Shown: positions 7,195-16,493, numbered from the stretch's first letter. The stretch is 56,183 nt of DNA from Gemmiger sp. An87 (GCF_002159185.1 NZ_NFHD01000020.1:1-56183), one strand, 5' to 3'. A program made the numbers and translations. The notes: a model not told the origin generated them from the letters alone.

Positions 7195-8003
7195 CACCCG
7201 ATGCGGCGGGCCTGCTGGCCTGGCTCGGTGGGGATGCGCACCGTATACTCCACAAAGCCATCCCCTTCCACCCGCCGGGTGGAAGCCTTTACGCCCGCAT
7301 CCACCATAAGGCGCACCGCCTTGTTGATGGTATTCACAAAAATCCGTACATCCCGCACCATGGGAACAGTTTTCTTTCGCGGAGCCTTCTGCACCAACCG
7401 CTGCACATACTCATCCGCCTGGCGGGCGTTCATCCCCTGCCTGGCAAAGACCTCCAGTGCTGCAAGCCGCTGAGCCTCCTCCAGCCGAAGCACCGCCCGG
7501 GCATGCCGCTCGGTCAGATGGTTATCCCGGCAGAAAGTCTGCTCCTGATCATTGAGCTGAAGCAGCCGCAGCTTATTGTTCAGGGTGGGCTGCGCCATAC
7601 CCAGCCGCTTGGCCGCCTCCTCCTGGGTGCATCCCCACAGGGCAATCACATCCTGTATCCCCTTGGCTTGTTCAAAGGGGTCCAGGTCCTGGCGCTGCAT
7701 ATTTTCCAAAAGGCCCAGCGCGGCGGTGGCCTGATCCTGATAATCACACAGAATGGCCGGGATCTCCTCCAGCTGGGCCAGCTTGCAGGCCCGAAGCCTT
7801 CTCTCCCCTGCCACCAGCTGATACCGCTCGCCGCAGCGGCGAACCGAAACCGGCTGCAGCAGGCCATTCTCCAGAATGCTCACCGCCAGCTGTGCAATCT
7901 CCTTTTCGTCAAAGTGTCTGCGTGCCTGATAGGGCGACGGGTCGATCAGTTCTGTGGGAATGGCAAATATCTTTCCCTTCACCTTGGCTTTGCGCGGCAG
8001 CAT
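7194..8003 (-). CDS. noc: ParB-family protein, Noc-like nucleoid occlusion factor
   Basis: A second ParB paralogue, 269 residues from the ATG at 8001-8003 (AGGAGG 8 bases upstream; a longer frame exists but lacks such a site). It has the ParB core (IDPSPYQARRHFDEKEIAQL, then GERRLRACKLAQL) and a helix-turn-helix (CTQEEAAKRLGMAQPTLNNKL). In Bacillota the second ParB-like gene beside rsmG is Noc, which binds Noc sites around the chromosome and blocks division over the nucleoid. I did not find the Noc-site consensus (ATTTCCCGGGAAAT) here, whereas three parS sites flank this gene. A membrane-targeting N-terminal amphipathic helix is not obvious. The Noc role is inferred from gene order; a second parS-binding ParB is the alternative. 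Confidence 0.8.
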   Translation of the reverse strand: MLPRKAKVKGKIFAIPTELIDPSPYQARRHFDEKEIAQLAVSILENGLLQPVSVRRCGERYQLVAGERRLRACKLAQLEEIPAILCDYQDQATAALGLLENMQRQDLDPFEQAKGIQDVIALWGCTQEEAAKRLGMAQPTLNNKLRLLQLNDQEQTFCRDNHLTERHARAVLRLEEAQRLAALEVFARQGMNARQADEYVQRLVQKAPRKKTVPMVRDVRIFVNTINKAVRLMVDAGVKASTRRVEGDGFVEYTVRIPTEPGQQARRIG

Positions 8004-8186
8004 TCCGGTACCTCCTTTTTGTTGCGGAAAATTCTGCGGCCCCCAGCAGGCGGGAGCCTTGGGGCAGCACCCCACCCAACAGCCCGGAAAACACCGCCGC
8101 CGCTTGCAAGGCGGCTTTTTGCCCTGTTGTATCATTATGTAATCCAAAAGCCGGGCCGCAGAAATGATCCCTTATCCTTCGGAAAA

Positions 8187-8243
8187 CAAAAGCGCGCCGT
8201 GCAGCACCTTTTGCTTCCAGCAAAAGTATACCACAGGCGCGCT
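8187..8243 (-). terminator. Terminator of the mnmE-mnmG-rsmG operon
   Basis: An outer stem AGCGCGCC/GGCGCGCT (8191-8198 with 8236-8243) encloses an inner hairpin TTTTGCT/AGCAAAA (8209-8225), and on the minus strand TTTGTTTT follows. The remaining 8004-8298 gap shows no gene. A possible TATACT box lies at 8226-8231. Confidence 0.7.
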
Positions 8244-8298
8244 GTGTAATCCAGAAATTTCCATTTACAGGTTTCTCCGGATTTCTTTCCTTTTCTGC

Positions 8299-9006
8299 TT
8301 ATTTCAGCGGGGATTTTGCAATCTTTCCGCCGTTTCTGGGGTAAGCGGTCGGAGTTTGCGATATTTTTTCACACACCACCAGGCTGCGGGCATCGCCGCC
8401 AGGCAGCTGGAAGGACCGGGTCTCCCGGAATCTGCCGCCCAGCTTGGCAATGGCGCCCTTGGCGCTGGCCAGCTCCTGCTCAGCGCCAGAGCCCTTCATG
8501 GCAATGAACACACCGCCCACCTTGGTCAGGGGCAGGCAGTATTCTGCCAGAATCTGCAATGCCGCCACCGCCCGGGCGCTCACCACGTCGGCGGTCTCCC
8601 GCCACTGCTTGCGGGCCGCTTCCTCTGCCCGCTCCTTGGCGAACTCCACGCCGGTCAGGCCCAACTCAGCGCAGACATATTTCAAAAATTCCACCCGCTT
8701 GCCGGTGGGCTCCATCAGGGTGAGCTCCAGCTCCGGCTTGTAGATTTTGGTCACAAGGCCGGGAAAGCCCGCGCCGCAGCCCACATCGATCATTTTGCCT
8801 GCCACCTCCGGCTGACTGGCAAAAAGCAGGCTGTCCAGAAAGTGCTTATCCTCGATGCCCTCCGGGTCGGTAATAGCTGTCAGATTCACCTTCTGGTTAT
8901 ATTCCACCAGCAGCCGGGCATAGTGGTCCAGCTGATCCAGCTGAACGCCGGTCAGCTCAATGCCCTGCCGGGCGCATTTTTCCTGCAAACGCTGTGTATC
9001 GATCAT
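8299..9006 (-). CDS. rsmG: 16S rRNA (guanine-N7)-methyltransferase RsmG
   Basis: RsmG (GidB) methylates G527 in the 530 loop of 16S rRNA using SAM; loss gives low-level streptomycin resistance in several species. The 235-residue protein has the Rossmann SAM motif [14 protein letters not shown] (about residues 72-85) and the family's [18 protein letters not shown] stretch before it. The start codon overlaps the mnmG stop by four bases (ATGA), a translational-coupling arrangement. It is the last gene of the mnmE-mnmG-rsmG operon and is followed by a terminator. Confidence 0.95.
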   Translation of the reverse strand: MIDTQRLQEKCARQGIELTGVQLDQLDHYARLLVEYNQKVNLTAITDPEGIEDKHFLDSLLFASQPEVAGKMIDVGCGAGFPGLVTKIYKPELELTLMEPTGKRVEFLKYVCAELGLTGVEFAKERAEEAARKQWRETADVVSARAVAALQILAEYCLPLTKVGGVFIAMKGSGAEQELASAKGAIAKLGGRFRETRSFQLPGGDARSLVVCEKISQTPTAYPRNGGKIAKSPLK

Positions 9007-10919
9007 TCCTCCGCCTCCTTGTTCTGGGCTTTGCTGCTGTTTGTTCTGCGGGCCCGGTTGGCGACTTCCACCGCCACGCTGAGCACTGCCATATCCGCCG
9101 GGCTCACGCCAGGGATGCGTCCCGCCTGGGCCAGGCTCACCGGCCGGATGCGGGCCAGCTTTTCCCGGGCCTCCAGCCGCAGGCCATTCAGCAGCGCGTA
9201 GTCAAAATCCTCCGGGATGGGAGTATTCTCCAGCCGCTTCACATCCTTGATGGTCCGCTGCTGCCGGGCAATGTAGCCTGCATATTTAATCTCGGTAGTG
9301 ATACGAGCCGCCATCCGCCGGTCCACACCCTCGCCCCAGCCGATTACCTGGGCCAGAATGGCATAGTCCAGCTCCGGCCGCCGCAGCAGCTCCGCCGCCG
9401 GGCCGCCCTTCTCCACCGGGGCCATTCCCTTTTCCTCCAGCACCCGGTTCAGCTCCGACGCCTTCACGCTGGTCTGCTCCAGACGCCTGGTCTCCCGTGC
9501 CTTCACCTCCATGGCCTGCTCAAAGGCCTGCCAGCGGGCATCGTCCACCAGACCGGCCTGACGTCCGATGGGAGTCAGCCGCTCGTCGGCATTGTCCTGC
9601 CGCAGGGTCAGCCGGTATTCACTGCGGCTGGTCATCATTCGATAGGGGTCCATTACGCCCTTGGTCACCAGATCATCCACCAGGGTTCCCAGGTAGGAGG
9701 AATGCCGGGGCAGGATTACCTGCTCTTTCCCCAGCACTGCCAGACCGGCGTTCATGCCCGCCAGCAGGCCCTGGGCCGCCGCCTCTTCATAGCCGGAGGT
9801 TCCGTTGAACTGGCCTGCACCATACAGTCCCTTCACCGCCCGGGTCTCCAGGGTCAGCTGAAGGGCGGTGGGATCAATGCAGTCATACTCGATGGCATAG
9901 GCAGGCCGCAGGATTTCGATGTTCTCAAAGCCCTTGATGGTCCGGTACATGGCGTTCTGCACATCCTCCGGCAGACTGCTGCTCATTCCCTGCAGATACA
10001 TCTCTTCGGTGTCCAGCCCACAGGGCTCCACAAAGATCTGGTGGCGTTCTTTATCAGAAAAACGTACCACCTTATCCTCGATGCTGGGGCAGTATCGGGG
10101 GCCGACGCCCTCGATCATTCCCCCGTACAGAGGCGAGCGGTGCAGGTTGTCCAGAATAATCCGGTGGGTCTCTGGGTTGGTGTAGGCGATGTGGCAGTCC
10201 ACCTGATTTTTGATCCCGCCCTCCGGGGTCAGGAAGCTAAAGGGCTCCGGCGGCTCCTCGCCGGGCTGAGGCTCCAGCACCGAGAAATCAATGCTCCGCC
10301 GATGCACTCGGGCAGGAGTACCGGTTTTAAACCGACGCAAAGGCAGCCCAGCCTGACGCAGCCGCTCGCTCAGCAGGTTCGCCGCCTGCTGACCGTCCGG
10401 GCCGCTCTCCACACTGGCGTCGCCCACAAAAATACGTCCGCCCAGATTGGTACCGGTGCAGAGCACCACCGCCTGGGCCCCATAAAAGCCGTTCAGGCGG
10501 GTATATACGCCGGTGACCCGGCCATTCTCCAGGGCCAGATCCACGATCTCGCCCTGCTTAATGTCCAAGTTATTGGTCTTTTCCAGAAAATGCTTGGTGA
10601 AGTCATGGTACGCCCGCCGGTCGATCTGAGCTCGCAGGGAATGTACCGCAGGGCCCTTGCCCCGGTTGAGCATCCGGCTCTGCAGGGTGGTGGCATCCGC
10701 CGCCAGACCCATCACGCCGCCCAGTGCATCCACCTCCCGCACCAGATGGCCCTTGGCGGTGCCGCCGATGCTGGGGTTGCAGGGCATGTTTCCGATTCCG
10801 TCCAGGCTGAGGGTGAATAGGGCGGTCTTTGCGCCCAGGGCTGCCGCCGCGTGGGCCGCTTCAATGCCCGCGTGGCCCGCGCCCACCACGATCACCTGAT
10901 AATCTCCCAAATGGTTCAT
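9003..10919 (-). CDS. mnmG: tRNA uridine-5-carboxymethylaminomethyl modification enzyme MnmG
   Basis: MnmG (GidA) works with MnmE to install the cmnm5 group at wobble uridine 34 of several tRNAs. The 638-residue FAD protein opens with the dinucleotide-binding motif [16 protein letters not shown] and carries the family signatures [12 protein letters not shown] and [21 protein letters not shown] chose the ATG at 10917-10919 because of the purine-rich AAGGAAGGAAA site upstream; a slightly longer frame would overlap the mnmE end. It sits 19 bases after mnmE and overlaps rsmG by four bases. Confidence 0.95.
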   Translation of the reverse strand: MNHLGDYQVIVVGAGHAGIEAAHAAAALGAKTALFTLSLDGIGNMPCNPSIGGTAKGHLVREVDALGGVMGLAADATTLQSRMLNRGKGPAVHSLRAQIDRRAYHDFTKHFLEKTNNLDIKQGEIVDLALENGRVTGVYTRLNGFYGAQAVVLCTGTNLGGRIFVGDASVESGPDGQQAANLLSERLRQAGLPLRRFKTGTPARVHRRSIDFSVLEPQPGEEPPEPFSFLTPEGGIKNQVDCHIAYTNPETHRIILDNLHRSPLYGGMIEGVGPRYCPSIEDKVVRFSDKERHQIFVEPCGLDTEEMYLQGMSSSLPEDVQNAMYRTIKGFENIEILRPAYAIEYDCIDPTALQLTLETRAVKGLYGAGQFNGTSGYEEAAAQGLLAGMNAGLAVLGKEQVILPRHSSYLGTLVDDLVTKGVMDPYRMMTSRSEYRLTLRQDNADERLTPIGRQAGLVDDARWQAFEQAMEVKARETRRLEQTSVKASELNRVLEEKGMAPVEKGGPAAELLRRPELDYAILAQVIGWGEGVDRRMAARITTEIKYAGYIARQQRTIKDVKRLENTPIPEDFDYALLNGLRLEAREKLARIRPVSLAQAGRIPGVSPADMAVLSVAVEVANRARRTNSSKAQNKEAEE

Positions 10920-10938
10920 GCTTTGTCGTTTCCTTCCT

Positions 10939-12306
10939 TTACTTGCCCACACAGAACTTGGAGAACACTTCCTCGATCACGCTCTCGCTGGCATCCTCAC
11001 CGGTCAGACGGCAGAGCGCCGCCAGGGCATCGTCCACGCAAACACTCACTGCGTCCAGTCCGAAGCCGCCGTCCAGCGCCTGGATTCCCTCCTGCAGCGC
11101 GTCCCGGGCAGACACCGCTGCGGCCAGCTGCCGCTGGCTCACCAGGCAGGGCGCACCGGGGTCCAGATTGGCCACCCCCAGCAGCTCCCGCACCGCCTGC
11201 TCCAGCTCCGGCATACCGCCGCCCTGGCCAGCCGCAATGCGCAGCACCCGGAAGAATTTGCCCTCCAGAATACTCTCGTCAAAGCGCTGCTCCAGATCGT
11301 TCTTGTTCACCAGCGCAATGGCCGGCCGCCCGGTGCACAGCTGCGCCAGCTCCTTGTCCTCTTCGGTGGCCGGAGTGGAGCCGTCAAATACCGCCAGCAC
11401 CAATCCAGCTTCCTCCAGCTTGCGGCGGCTGCGGCGGATGCCCTCGGCCTCCACCACATCGCCGGTCTCCCGAAGGCCCGCGGTATCAAACAGGTTGACC
11501 CGCACACCGCCCAGCATCACCGCCTGCTCCACCACATCCCGGGTGGTTCCGGCGATGGGTGTCACAATAGCCCGGTCGAATCCGGCCAGCAGATTCATCA
11601 GAGTGCTTTTGCCCACATTGGGGCTGCCCACGATCGCTGCATCTACACCCTGGCGCAGCACCGCGCCGCCGCCGTAGCTGCCAATCAATCCCCGCACACC
11701 GGCGCACACCTCATCCAGTGTACCGCGCAGGGTATCCTCTTCCAGCTCGGGCACATCCTCCTCGGGAAAATCCACCCAGGCGGCCAGATGCCCGGCCAGT
11801 GCCACCAGCTGGCTTTTGTATCCCTCGATCTGCCGGGCCAGTGCGCCGCTCAGCGCACTCTCGGCCAGCGCCGCACCCTGGCGGCCCGCCGCGCCGATCA
11901 GATCCATCACCGCTTCGGCCTGGGTCAGGCTCATCCGCCCGTTCAGGAAGGCCCGCTTGGTGTACTCACCCGGTCCGGCCGGGGCCGCGCCCGCCGCAAT
12001 GCAGGCGGTGATCAGCTCCTGGGCAATCACCATGCCCCCGTGGCAGCTCAACTCTACCACGTCCTCGCCGGTATAGCTGCGGGGAGCCCGGAAGAAGAGG
12101 GCCACGCCCTCGTCCAGCGTTTCGCCCCGGGCGATGAAATGACCAAACAGAGCGGTATAGCCTTTTGCTTCGCTCACCTTTTTGTTCGGATTTATCGGCC
12201 GGAACACCTCTTCGGTGATCCGGTAACTTTCCGGGCCGGACAGACGCACCACCGCAATGCCACCCGCACCGGGCGGCGTTGCCAGCGCCACGATGGTCGA
12301 CTCCAT
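10939..12306 (-). CDS. mnmE: tRNA modification GTPase MnmE
   Basis: MnmE (TrmE) is the GTPase partner of MnmG in wobble-uridine modification. The protein has the N-terminal folate-binding domain ([22 protein letters not shown]), a helical domain and an inserted G domain with G1 [10 protein letters not shown]3 DTAGLRET and G4 NKND, ending in FCVGK. The terminal C[IV]GK cysteine is the conserved one for MnmE. A GTG six bases upstream (12312) could also start, but GGGGGAG is better spaced for the ATG at 12304-12306. It heads the operon and has its own promoter. Confidence 0.95.
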   Translation of the reverse strand: MESTIVALATPPGAGGIAVVRLSGPESYRITEEVFRPINPNKKVSEAKGYTALFGHFIARGETLDEGVALFFRAPRSYTGEDVVELSCHGGMVIAQELITACIAAGAAPAGPGEYTKRAFLNGRMSLTQAEAVMDLIGAAGRQGAALAESALSGALARQIEGYKSQLVALAGHLAAWVDFPEEDVPELEEDTLRGTLDEVCAGVRGLIGSYGGGAVLRQGVDAAIVGSPNVGKSTLMNLLAGFDRAIVTPIAGTTRDVVEQAVMLGGVRVNLFDTAGLRETGDVVEAEGIRRSRRKLEEAGLVLAVFDGSTPATEEDKELAQLCTGRPAIALVNKNDLEQRFDESILEGKFFRVLRIAAGQGGGMPELEQAVRELLGVANLDPGAPCLVSQRQLAAAVSARDALQEGIQALDGGFGLDAVSVCVDDALAALCRLTGEDASESVIEEVFSKFCVGK

Positions 12307-12344
12307 CTTCACTCCCCCATTCTCAAAACAGCATAGTTCATTTT

Positions 12345-12374
12345 ATTGTAGCACACCGGCCCCGGCCAGGGCAA
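12345..12374 (-). promoter_or_regulatory. Candidate mnmE operon promoter
   Basis: On the minus strand, TTGCCC (12369-12374), an 18-base GC-rich spacer and TGC-TACAAT (12345-12350), an extended -10. It lies about 40 bases before the ATG. Confidence 0.6.
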
Positions 12375-12393
12375 GGCAGGCCGGGCGCAGAGC

Positions 12394-12432
12394 AAAAGCC
12401 GCCCGACGCTTTTCACGCATCGGGCGGCTTTT
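12394..12432 (-). terminator. Terminator after the GNAT gene
   Basis: A 13-bp perfect stem (12394-12406 with 12420-12432) ends in TTTT on the minus strand, 13 bases after the acetyltransferase stop. Confidence 0.85.
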
Positions 12433-12445
12433 GGGCTTTATCCAA

Positions 12446-13015
12446 TCAGTTGAATTTCAAGATATTCTTCCAATTGTTATTTTCTTTTGCTTCGCTGTAT
12501 TCCATCACCACATCCCGCATAAAGCGGCGAAAGCCCTGATAGACCTCCTCGCTGATGGGCTCCGGCCAAGTCATCACCACCAGCGGGTGGGGCACATCGT
12601 CCTTTTTGTAGGGAATGTGTTGGTAGTCATAGGGATTTGCACAAAAGCCGTTTCGCTCATAAAAGCCCTTGCGGCGGATAGAAATCTCCTCCTCCGGCGG
12701 GTCAATCTCCAGCAGCACCGGCTGACCCTTTTCCTTCAGAGCAGTCAGCACCTTGGAGCCGTAGCCCTTGCCCCGACCGCAGGGAAATACCGCAAAATGC
12801 TCCACATAAAAATAGCCAGGTGCCTGCCAGTACATCACAAAGCCCTGCCACTGGTCCTCCTCATAAATCAGATCCACATGGTAGCGCTCATCCTCCATGG
12901 CGCGTTTCTGATCGGGCAGAGTCCGGTTTTCGTAGGCGGGGAAGCTTGCCTCATACAGCCCCCACAGCGCCTCAAATCGGGGGTCCTGCCAACCGGTCAT
13001 TCGCTCCAAACGCAT
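12446..13015 (-). CDS. GNAT family N-acetyltransferase
   Basis: A 189-residue single-domain acetyltransferase. Strand 4 and motif A are visible as YVEHFAVFPCGRGKGYGSKVL (split: YVEHFAVFP then CGRGKGYGSKVL), with the R-G-K-G-Y-G pyrophosphate loop for acetyl-CoA, followed by LLEIDPPEEE and the RRKGFYERNGF motif B region. The substrate is not predictable from sequence. The ATG is preceded by AAGGAAGGA. It is monocistronic, lying between the jag terminators and its own terminator, in the mnmE-jag gap. No regulator is nearby. Confidence 0.85.
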   Translation of the reverse strand: MRLERMTGWQDPRFEALWGLYEASFPAYENRTLPDQKRAMEDERYHVDLIYEEDQWQGFVMYWQAPGYFYVEHFAVFPCGRGKGYGSKVLTALKEKGQPVLLEIDPPEEEISIRRKGFYERNGFCANPYDYQHIPYKKDDVPHPLVVMTWPEPISEEVYQGFRRFMRDVVMEYSEAKENNNWKNILKFN

Positions 13016-13073
13016 GATATCCTTCCTTTCCTGTTTGGAAACAGTTTTGTACTCCTATCCTATCATGCCACAT

Positions 13074-13106
13074 AAAAAAGCGCAACGGGGCCGTAAAGGC
13101 CCCGTT
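13074..13106. terminator. Bidirectional terminator-like hairpin
   Basis: Stem AACGGGGCC (13084-13092) with GGCCCCGTT (13098-13106). The minus strand reads into GCGCTTTTTT and the plus strand into ATTTTTG. It acts as a second stop behind the jag terminator. Confidence 0.7.
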
Positions 13107-13154
13107 ATTTTTGTAATATTCAAAAATATATTACAAATCGTAATTGAGTATAGA

Positions 13155-13203
13155 AAGAAAAAACCGCGGCACACAGCCCCACCGGGAGGCCGCATGCCGC
13201 GGT
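13155..13203 (-). terminator. jag operon terminator
   Basis: Stem ACCGCGGCA (13163-13171) with TGCCGCGGT (13195-13203), followed by TTTTTTC on the minus strand. It lies just after the jag stop. Confidence 0.85.
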
Positions 13204-13225
13204 ACATGTTATGTATATGCGTCTC

Positions 13226-14233
13226 TTACAGCTCGATCTTGCCGTACAGAGCAAAGCCCTCGGCGTCGTCGATCACCTGGGTGCGCTTGGGCGCCACAGG
13301 CGCCGTACCCTCGCTGCGCTGAGCACCGGCAAACTCACGGCCGGGAACGCTGCTGCGCCGCTCGCCCTTAAAGCCGCCGCTCTTACGGTCACGGCCGCCG
13401 CGCTGACCGCGGCCGCCACGCTGGCCACGGCTGCGGCTGCGATTCTGGGCGTTGGGGTCAGTGGAGTAGATCACCACGCGGCGATCCGCACCCTCACCCT
13501 TGGACTCACTGCGCAGACCCTCCATGGTGCTGATGGTGCTGTGGATGATGCGCCGCTCGTAGGGGTTCATGGGGTCCATGGCGTAGCTGCGGCCGGTCTT
13601 GGCCACCTTCGCGCCCATGCGGCGGGCCAGGGCCTCCAGATCCTTCTCCCGCTTGCCCCGGTAGCCGGCCACATCCAGACCCAGCTTCAGGTAGTCGCCG
13701 CCCAGGCGGTTCGCCGCCAGGCCGGCCAGGTAGGACAGGCTCTCCATGGTCTCGCCACGATGGCCGATCAGAACGCCAACGTCCTCACCTTCCACCTTTA
13801 CTATGTGGGCCTCGCCCTGCTTCTCCACGTGCATCTCCACGTCGCCGGCGCCCATCAGGGTAAAGATCTCCTTCAGGTAAGCCACGGCAGCGGCCAGCTT
13901 CTCGTTGCTTCCCACATCCACCTGTACGGGGGCCTCCTCCTGCTGGGGCTCGGCATCCTTGCTTTCCTCTGCAGCAGCAACCTTTTCCTCAGCGGCAGGC
14001 TGTGCCTCAGCCGCCTTCTCCTCGGGCTGAGCCGCAGCCACAGGCTCGGCCGGGGTCTCCACCTCGGGCTCCTGCACGGTGGCGCGCACCTTGGCGGGAA
14101 TCTTCTTGAACAGACGGTGCACCGGCATCTCCAGGATCTCGATGCTCACTTCCTCACGGGGAAGGCCCAGCTGGGCGCAGGCGGCCTCGGTGGCCTCCTC
14201 CACAGTCTTCCCGGTAACGATCACTTCACGCAT
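13226..14233 (-). CDS. khpB: RNA-binding protein KhpB/Jag (Jag-N, KH, R3H)
   Basis: A cytoplasmic RNA-binding protein (SpoIIIJ-associated Jag, EloR/KhpB) linked in Bacillota to control of cell elongation and small RNAs. At 335 residues it is longer than the classic form. The N-terminal Jag domain (MREVIVTGKTVEEATEAACA) is followed by a low-complexity Glu/Ala/Pro linker (about residues 55-105), a type II KH domain with the GxxG-like loop GVLIGHRGETMESL, and an R3H domain with ERRIIHSTIS. An Arg/Gly-rich tail (RSRGQRGGRGQRGGRD) resembles RGG RNA-binding motifs. It starts 3 bases after the yidC stop with GGAGGAA before the ATG. The RGG tail and long linker are the unusual parts. Confidence 0.93.
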   Translation of the reverse strand: MREVIVTGKTVEEATEAACAQLGLPREEVSIEILEMPVHRLFKKIPAKVRATVQEPEVETPAEPVAAAQPEEKAAEAQPAAEEKVAAAEESKDAEPQQEEAPVQVDVGSNEKLAAAVAYLKEIFTLMGAGDVEMHVEKQGEAHIVKVEGEDVGVLIGHRGETMESLSYLAGLAANRLGGDYLKLGLDVAGYRGKREKDLEALARRMGAKVAKTGRSYAMDPMNPYERRIIHSTISTMEGLRSESKGEGADRRVVIYSTDPNAQNRSRSRGQRGGRGQRGGRDRKSGGFKGERRSSVPGREFAGAQRSEGTAPVAPKRTQVIDDAEGFALYGKIEL

Positions 14234-14236
14234 GAC

Positions 14237-15262
14237 TCATTCCTCCTTGTTCAGCTGGCTCAGGGGTACGGTCCGCTCGTCTTTATATTTCTCCTCATCC
14301 TGCTTGCGGGCCATTTCCAGGCGCAGCCGGTTCAGTTCTGCCTCGTTGACCGAGCGGGTGGTTTCTTTGCCGTTCTCCACCACGGTCACCTGCTTTTTCG
14401 CCTTGCGCTCCAGCTTCTTGGCCTCGATCTCGGCGGCGATTTCCACCTTCAGCTTCTCGGGGTCATACATCTTGCGCAGGATTACACTCTGGATAAACAT
14501 GAACAGGTTAGACACAGTGTAGTACAGAGAGAAGCCTACGGGCACCTGGAATGCGAACCAGACAAACATCAGGCTGGTGATCCAGGGCATCCACTTCATG
14601 CTGCCCTGCATCTGCTGGCCGCTCATCTTCATGGTGATCACGTTCAGCATGGCCATGGTGATGATGCTCAGGATGGGGAAGATCAGCAGAGTGTTCAGCG
14701 CAAAGCCGGGCTTATCCATCAGGTTGATGCCGAAGAAGTTCACATTGAAGTTCTGCATGGCCTCGATCTGCTCGGCGGTGAAGATGTTGCCGAACACATT
14801 GGGGTCCAGCTGAACCTGCTTGATGATCTCGCTCTGGGCCATGTAGTTGTTGGCAGCCATACCCAGCTGCTCGGCCGCGGCGTTCAGAGCCTCGGCGGGC
14901 AGGTGCATGATGTACTTCAGCGGGCGGTACACCACCTCGATGATGCCGAAGATCACCAGGAAGTTGATCAGCATGGGCGCGCAGCCGGCGGCGGGGTTAT
15001 AGCCGTACTCCTGCTGCATGCGCATCAGCTCTTCGTTCTGCTTTTCCTTGTCCTTGGCGTACTTTTTCTGGATCTCCTGGATCATCGGCTGGTACGCAGC
15101 CATGCGGGCGGTGCTCTTCTGCTGCTTAATCTGCAGCGGGAAGGACAGCAGGCGCACGATGACCGTGAACAGGATGATGGACCAGCCGTAGTTGCCCACA
15201 AACTGGTAGATCCACTGCAGCACATAGCCGAGGGGCGTGCCGAGAATGCCTAAAATTCCCAT
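14237..15262 (-). CDS. yidC: Membrane protein insertase YidC
   Basis: YidC inserts proteins into the cytoplasmic membrane with or without Sec. At 341 residues it is of the Gram-positive type. It starts directly with a hydrophobic segment and lacks the Cys lipobox typical of Bacillus SpoIIIJ. Segment 2 carries TVIVRLLSFPLQIKQQKS, with the conserved groove Arg of VRLLSFPL, then a charged coiled-coil hairpin (QEIQKKYAKDKEKQNEELMRMQQE) and membrane segments 3-5. The tail is rich in Lys, Arg and Glu and may contact ribosomes. It lies between yidD and jag in the usual order; the 121 bases separating it from yidD hold no clear signal. Confidence 0.95.
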   Translation of the reverse strand: MGILGILGTPLGYVLQWIYQFVGNYGWSIILFTVIVRLLSFPLQIKQQKSTARMAAYQPMIQEIQKKYAKDKEKQNEELMRMQQEYGYNPAAGCAPMLINFLVIFGIIEVVYRPLKYIMHLPAEALNAAAEQLGMAANNYMAQSEIIKQVQLDPNVFGNIFTAEQIEAMQNFNVNFFGINLMDKPGFALNTLLIFPILSIITMAMLNVITMKMSGQQMQGSMKWMPWITSLMFVWFAFQVPVGFSLYYTVSNLFMFIQSVILRKMYDPEKLKVEIAAEIEAKKLERKAKKQVTVVENGKETTRSVNEAELNRLRLEMARKQDEEKYKDERTVPLSQLNKEE

Positions 15263-15383
15263 AATTCTTGTTTCCTATCCGCCCCGTTTGCGCGCCAGGG
15301 CTTTTGTAGATTTTATCGTGGGACACATCCCCGGCGCAAAACGGGGCGCGTCACAAGGGGCAATAGATAAAGCTCGTCCGCAT

Positions 15384-15638
15384 TCAGCGGACCAGGCGGC
15401 GGTCGTCGTTTTTCCAGCGTCCTTTGGGCGGGACCGGATCGTAACCGCTCTTGCACAGCGGATTGCAGCGCAGAATACGCCACACCGCCAGGATGCTTCC
15501 CTTCACCGCACCATGAGTAAGCAACGCCTCCATGGCGTATTCGCTGCAGGTGGGAAGGAAGCGGCAGTTTGTGCCCAGATGGGGCGAGAAGTATTTCTTG
15601 TACCACTTTATGGGTAGCACTAAAACGCGGGCGATCAT
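15384..15638 (-). CDS. yidD: Membrane protein insertion efficiency factor YidD
   Basis: An 84-residue peripheral membrane protein that assists YidC-dependent insertion. The family core is plain: amphipathic N-terminal helix (LVLPIKWYKKYFSP), CRFLPTCSEYAMEAL with conserved cysteines, then WRILRCNPLCKSGYDPVP. The start codon overlaps the rnpA stop by four bases (ATGA), so the two are translationally coupled. Length and gene order (rpmH-rnpA-yidD-yidC) are standard. Confidence 0.95.
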   Translation of the reverse strand: MIARVLVLPIKWYKKYFSPHLGTNCRFLPTCSEYAMEALLTHGAVKGSILAVWRILRCNPLCKSGYDPVPPKGRWKNDDRRLVR

Positions 15639-15967
15639 CTGACCAGGCCCGCGTTTTTCAGCAGCTGTTCGGCAGCCTTCTGCACCTCGCCGCTTTTGCA
15701 GCGGGTGGTCTGGCCCCGCGCCACAAATACCAAGTCCAGCCCGCCCACATCATAGGGCAGCGTCTGGTACAAGGCGGCACGGATAACCCGCCGCGCCCGG
15801 TTGCGGTGCACGGCGTTGCCGATTTTTTTGGTTGCGGTAATGCCCACCCGGGTGTGGCCCAGGCGGTTCTTCATCACATACAACACCAGTTTTGGATGCA
15901 CAAAGGCCTTTCCCCTGGCATAAGCCCGGGAAAATTCCTTGTTGCGGGTGATCGGCCGGTAGCGCAT
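15635..15967 (-). CDS. rnpA: Ribonuclease P protein component
   Basis: The basic protein subunit that helps the RNase P ribozyme cut tRNA 5' leaders. The 110-residue protein has the conserved N-terminus YRPITRNKEFSRAYARGK, the RNR-type motif as NAVHRNRARRVIRAAL, and the central beta-sheet LVLYVMKNRLGHTRVGITATKK. It lies downstream of rpmH, separated by a terminator-like hairpin that probably lowers rnpA expression relative to L34. The ATG has GGGGGAAGA upstream. Confidence 0.95.
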   Translation of the reverse strand: MRYRPITRNKEFSRAYARGKAFVHPKLVLYVMKNRLGHTRVGITATKKIGNAVHRNRARRVIRAALYQTLPYDVGGLDLVFVARGQTTRCKSGEVQKAAEQLLKNAGLVR

Positions 15968-15985
15968 GGATCTTCCCCCGTATGG

Positions 15986-16018
15986 AAAAACAAGGCCACT
16001 AACAACTCAGTGGCCTTG
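15986..16018 (-). terminator. Terminator or attenuator between rpmH and rnpA
   Basis: A 10-bp perfect stem CAAGGCCACT/AGTGGCCTTG (15991-16000 with 16009-16018) runs into TTTTT on the minus strand. A second hairpin, CCCGC/GCGGG (16027-16044 region), lies just upstream. As drawn, this is a full intrinsic terminator inside the rpmH-rnpA operon. Confidence 0.85.
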
Positions 16019-16057
16019 CAAGCTTGCCCGCTCAGAAAGCGGGGCTTTGTTTTACAC

Positions 16058-16192
16058 TTAGGCAGACAGCTTGGCGCGGCCCTTGGCACGACGGGCAGCG
16101 ATCACCTTGCGGCCGTTCTTGCTGGCCATTCTCTTCAGAAAGCCGTGCACACCACTGCGCTGACGCTTCTTGGGCTGAAAAGTTCTTTTCAT
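16058..16192 (-). CDS. rpmH: 50S ribosomal protein L34
   Basis: A 44-residue basic ribosomal protein. The frame begins [18 protein letters not shown] and ends AKGRAKLSA, which is the L34 family sequence along its whole length. GGAGG lies 8 bases before the ATG. Its own strong promoter is 85 bases upstream, divergent from dnaA across the origin. The frame is shorter than common gene-calling cut-offs. Confidence 0.97.
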   Translation of the reverse strand: MKRTFQPKKRQRSGVHGFLKRMASKNGRKVIAARRAKGRAKLSA

Positions 16193-16277
16193 GACGATAT
16201 CCTCCAAAAGGCCCCGCAATGGGGCAGATTTTATTGATTTTCTCTGTGCAGGTACACAGATGACCTTGCATCATAAA

Positions 16278-16307
16278 AGTATAGCGGATGATTTCCGCCT
16301 TTGTCAA
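16278..16307 (-). promoter_or_regulatory. rpmH promoter
   Basis: Minus-strand TTGACA (16302-16307), an 18-base spacer and TATACT (16278-16283). Confidence 0.85.
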
Positions 16308-16464
16308 CACTTTCCGCAAAGTTTTTTGCTTTACAGCTGGTTTTGGGCTGTTTTGCCCTGTGAGCGCCGCTGCAATGGGCCTTTGTGCCCCCTTTGCCCG
16401 TTTGCAAAAAAACGTTTTTAGGCCCCTTACAGCGGCCCTTATAGCTATAGTATAATAAATAACA

Positions 16465-16493
16465 TTGTAAAGGTCGTTTTTTTGTGCTATAAT
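16465..16493 (+). promoter_or_regulatory. dnaA promoter
   Basis: TTGTAA (16465-16470), 17 bases, TATAAT (16488-16493). The -10 is perfect and the -35 weak. It lies 40 bases before the ATG. The 341-base rpmH-dnaA gap otherwise holds T-rich sequence and a second AT-rich patch (16448-16460). Confidence 0.8.
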
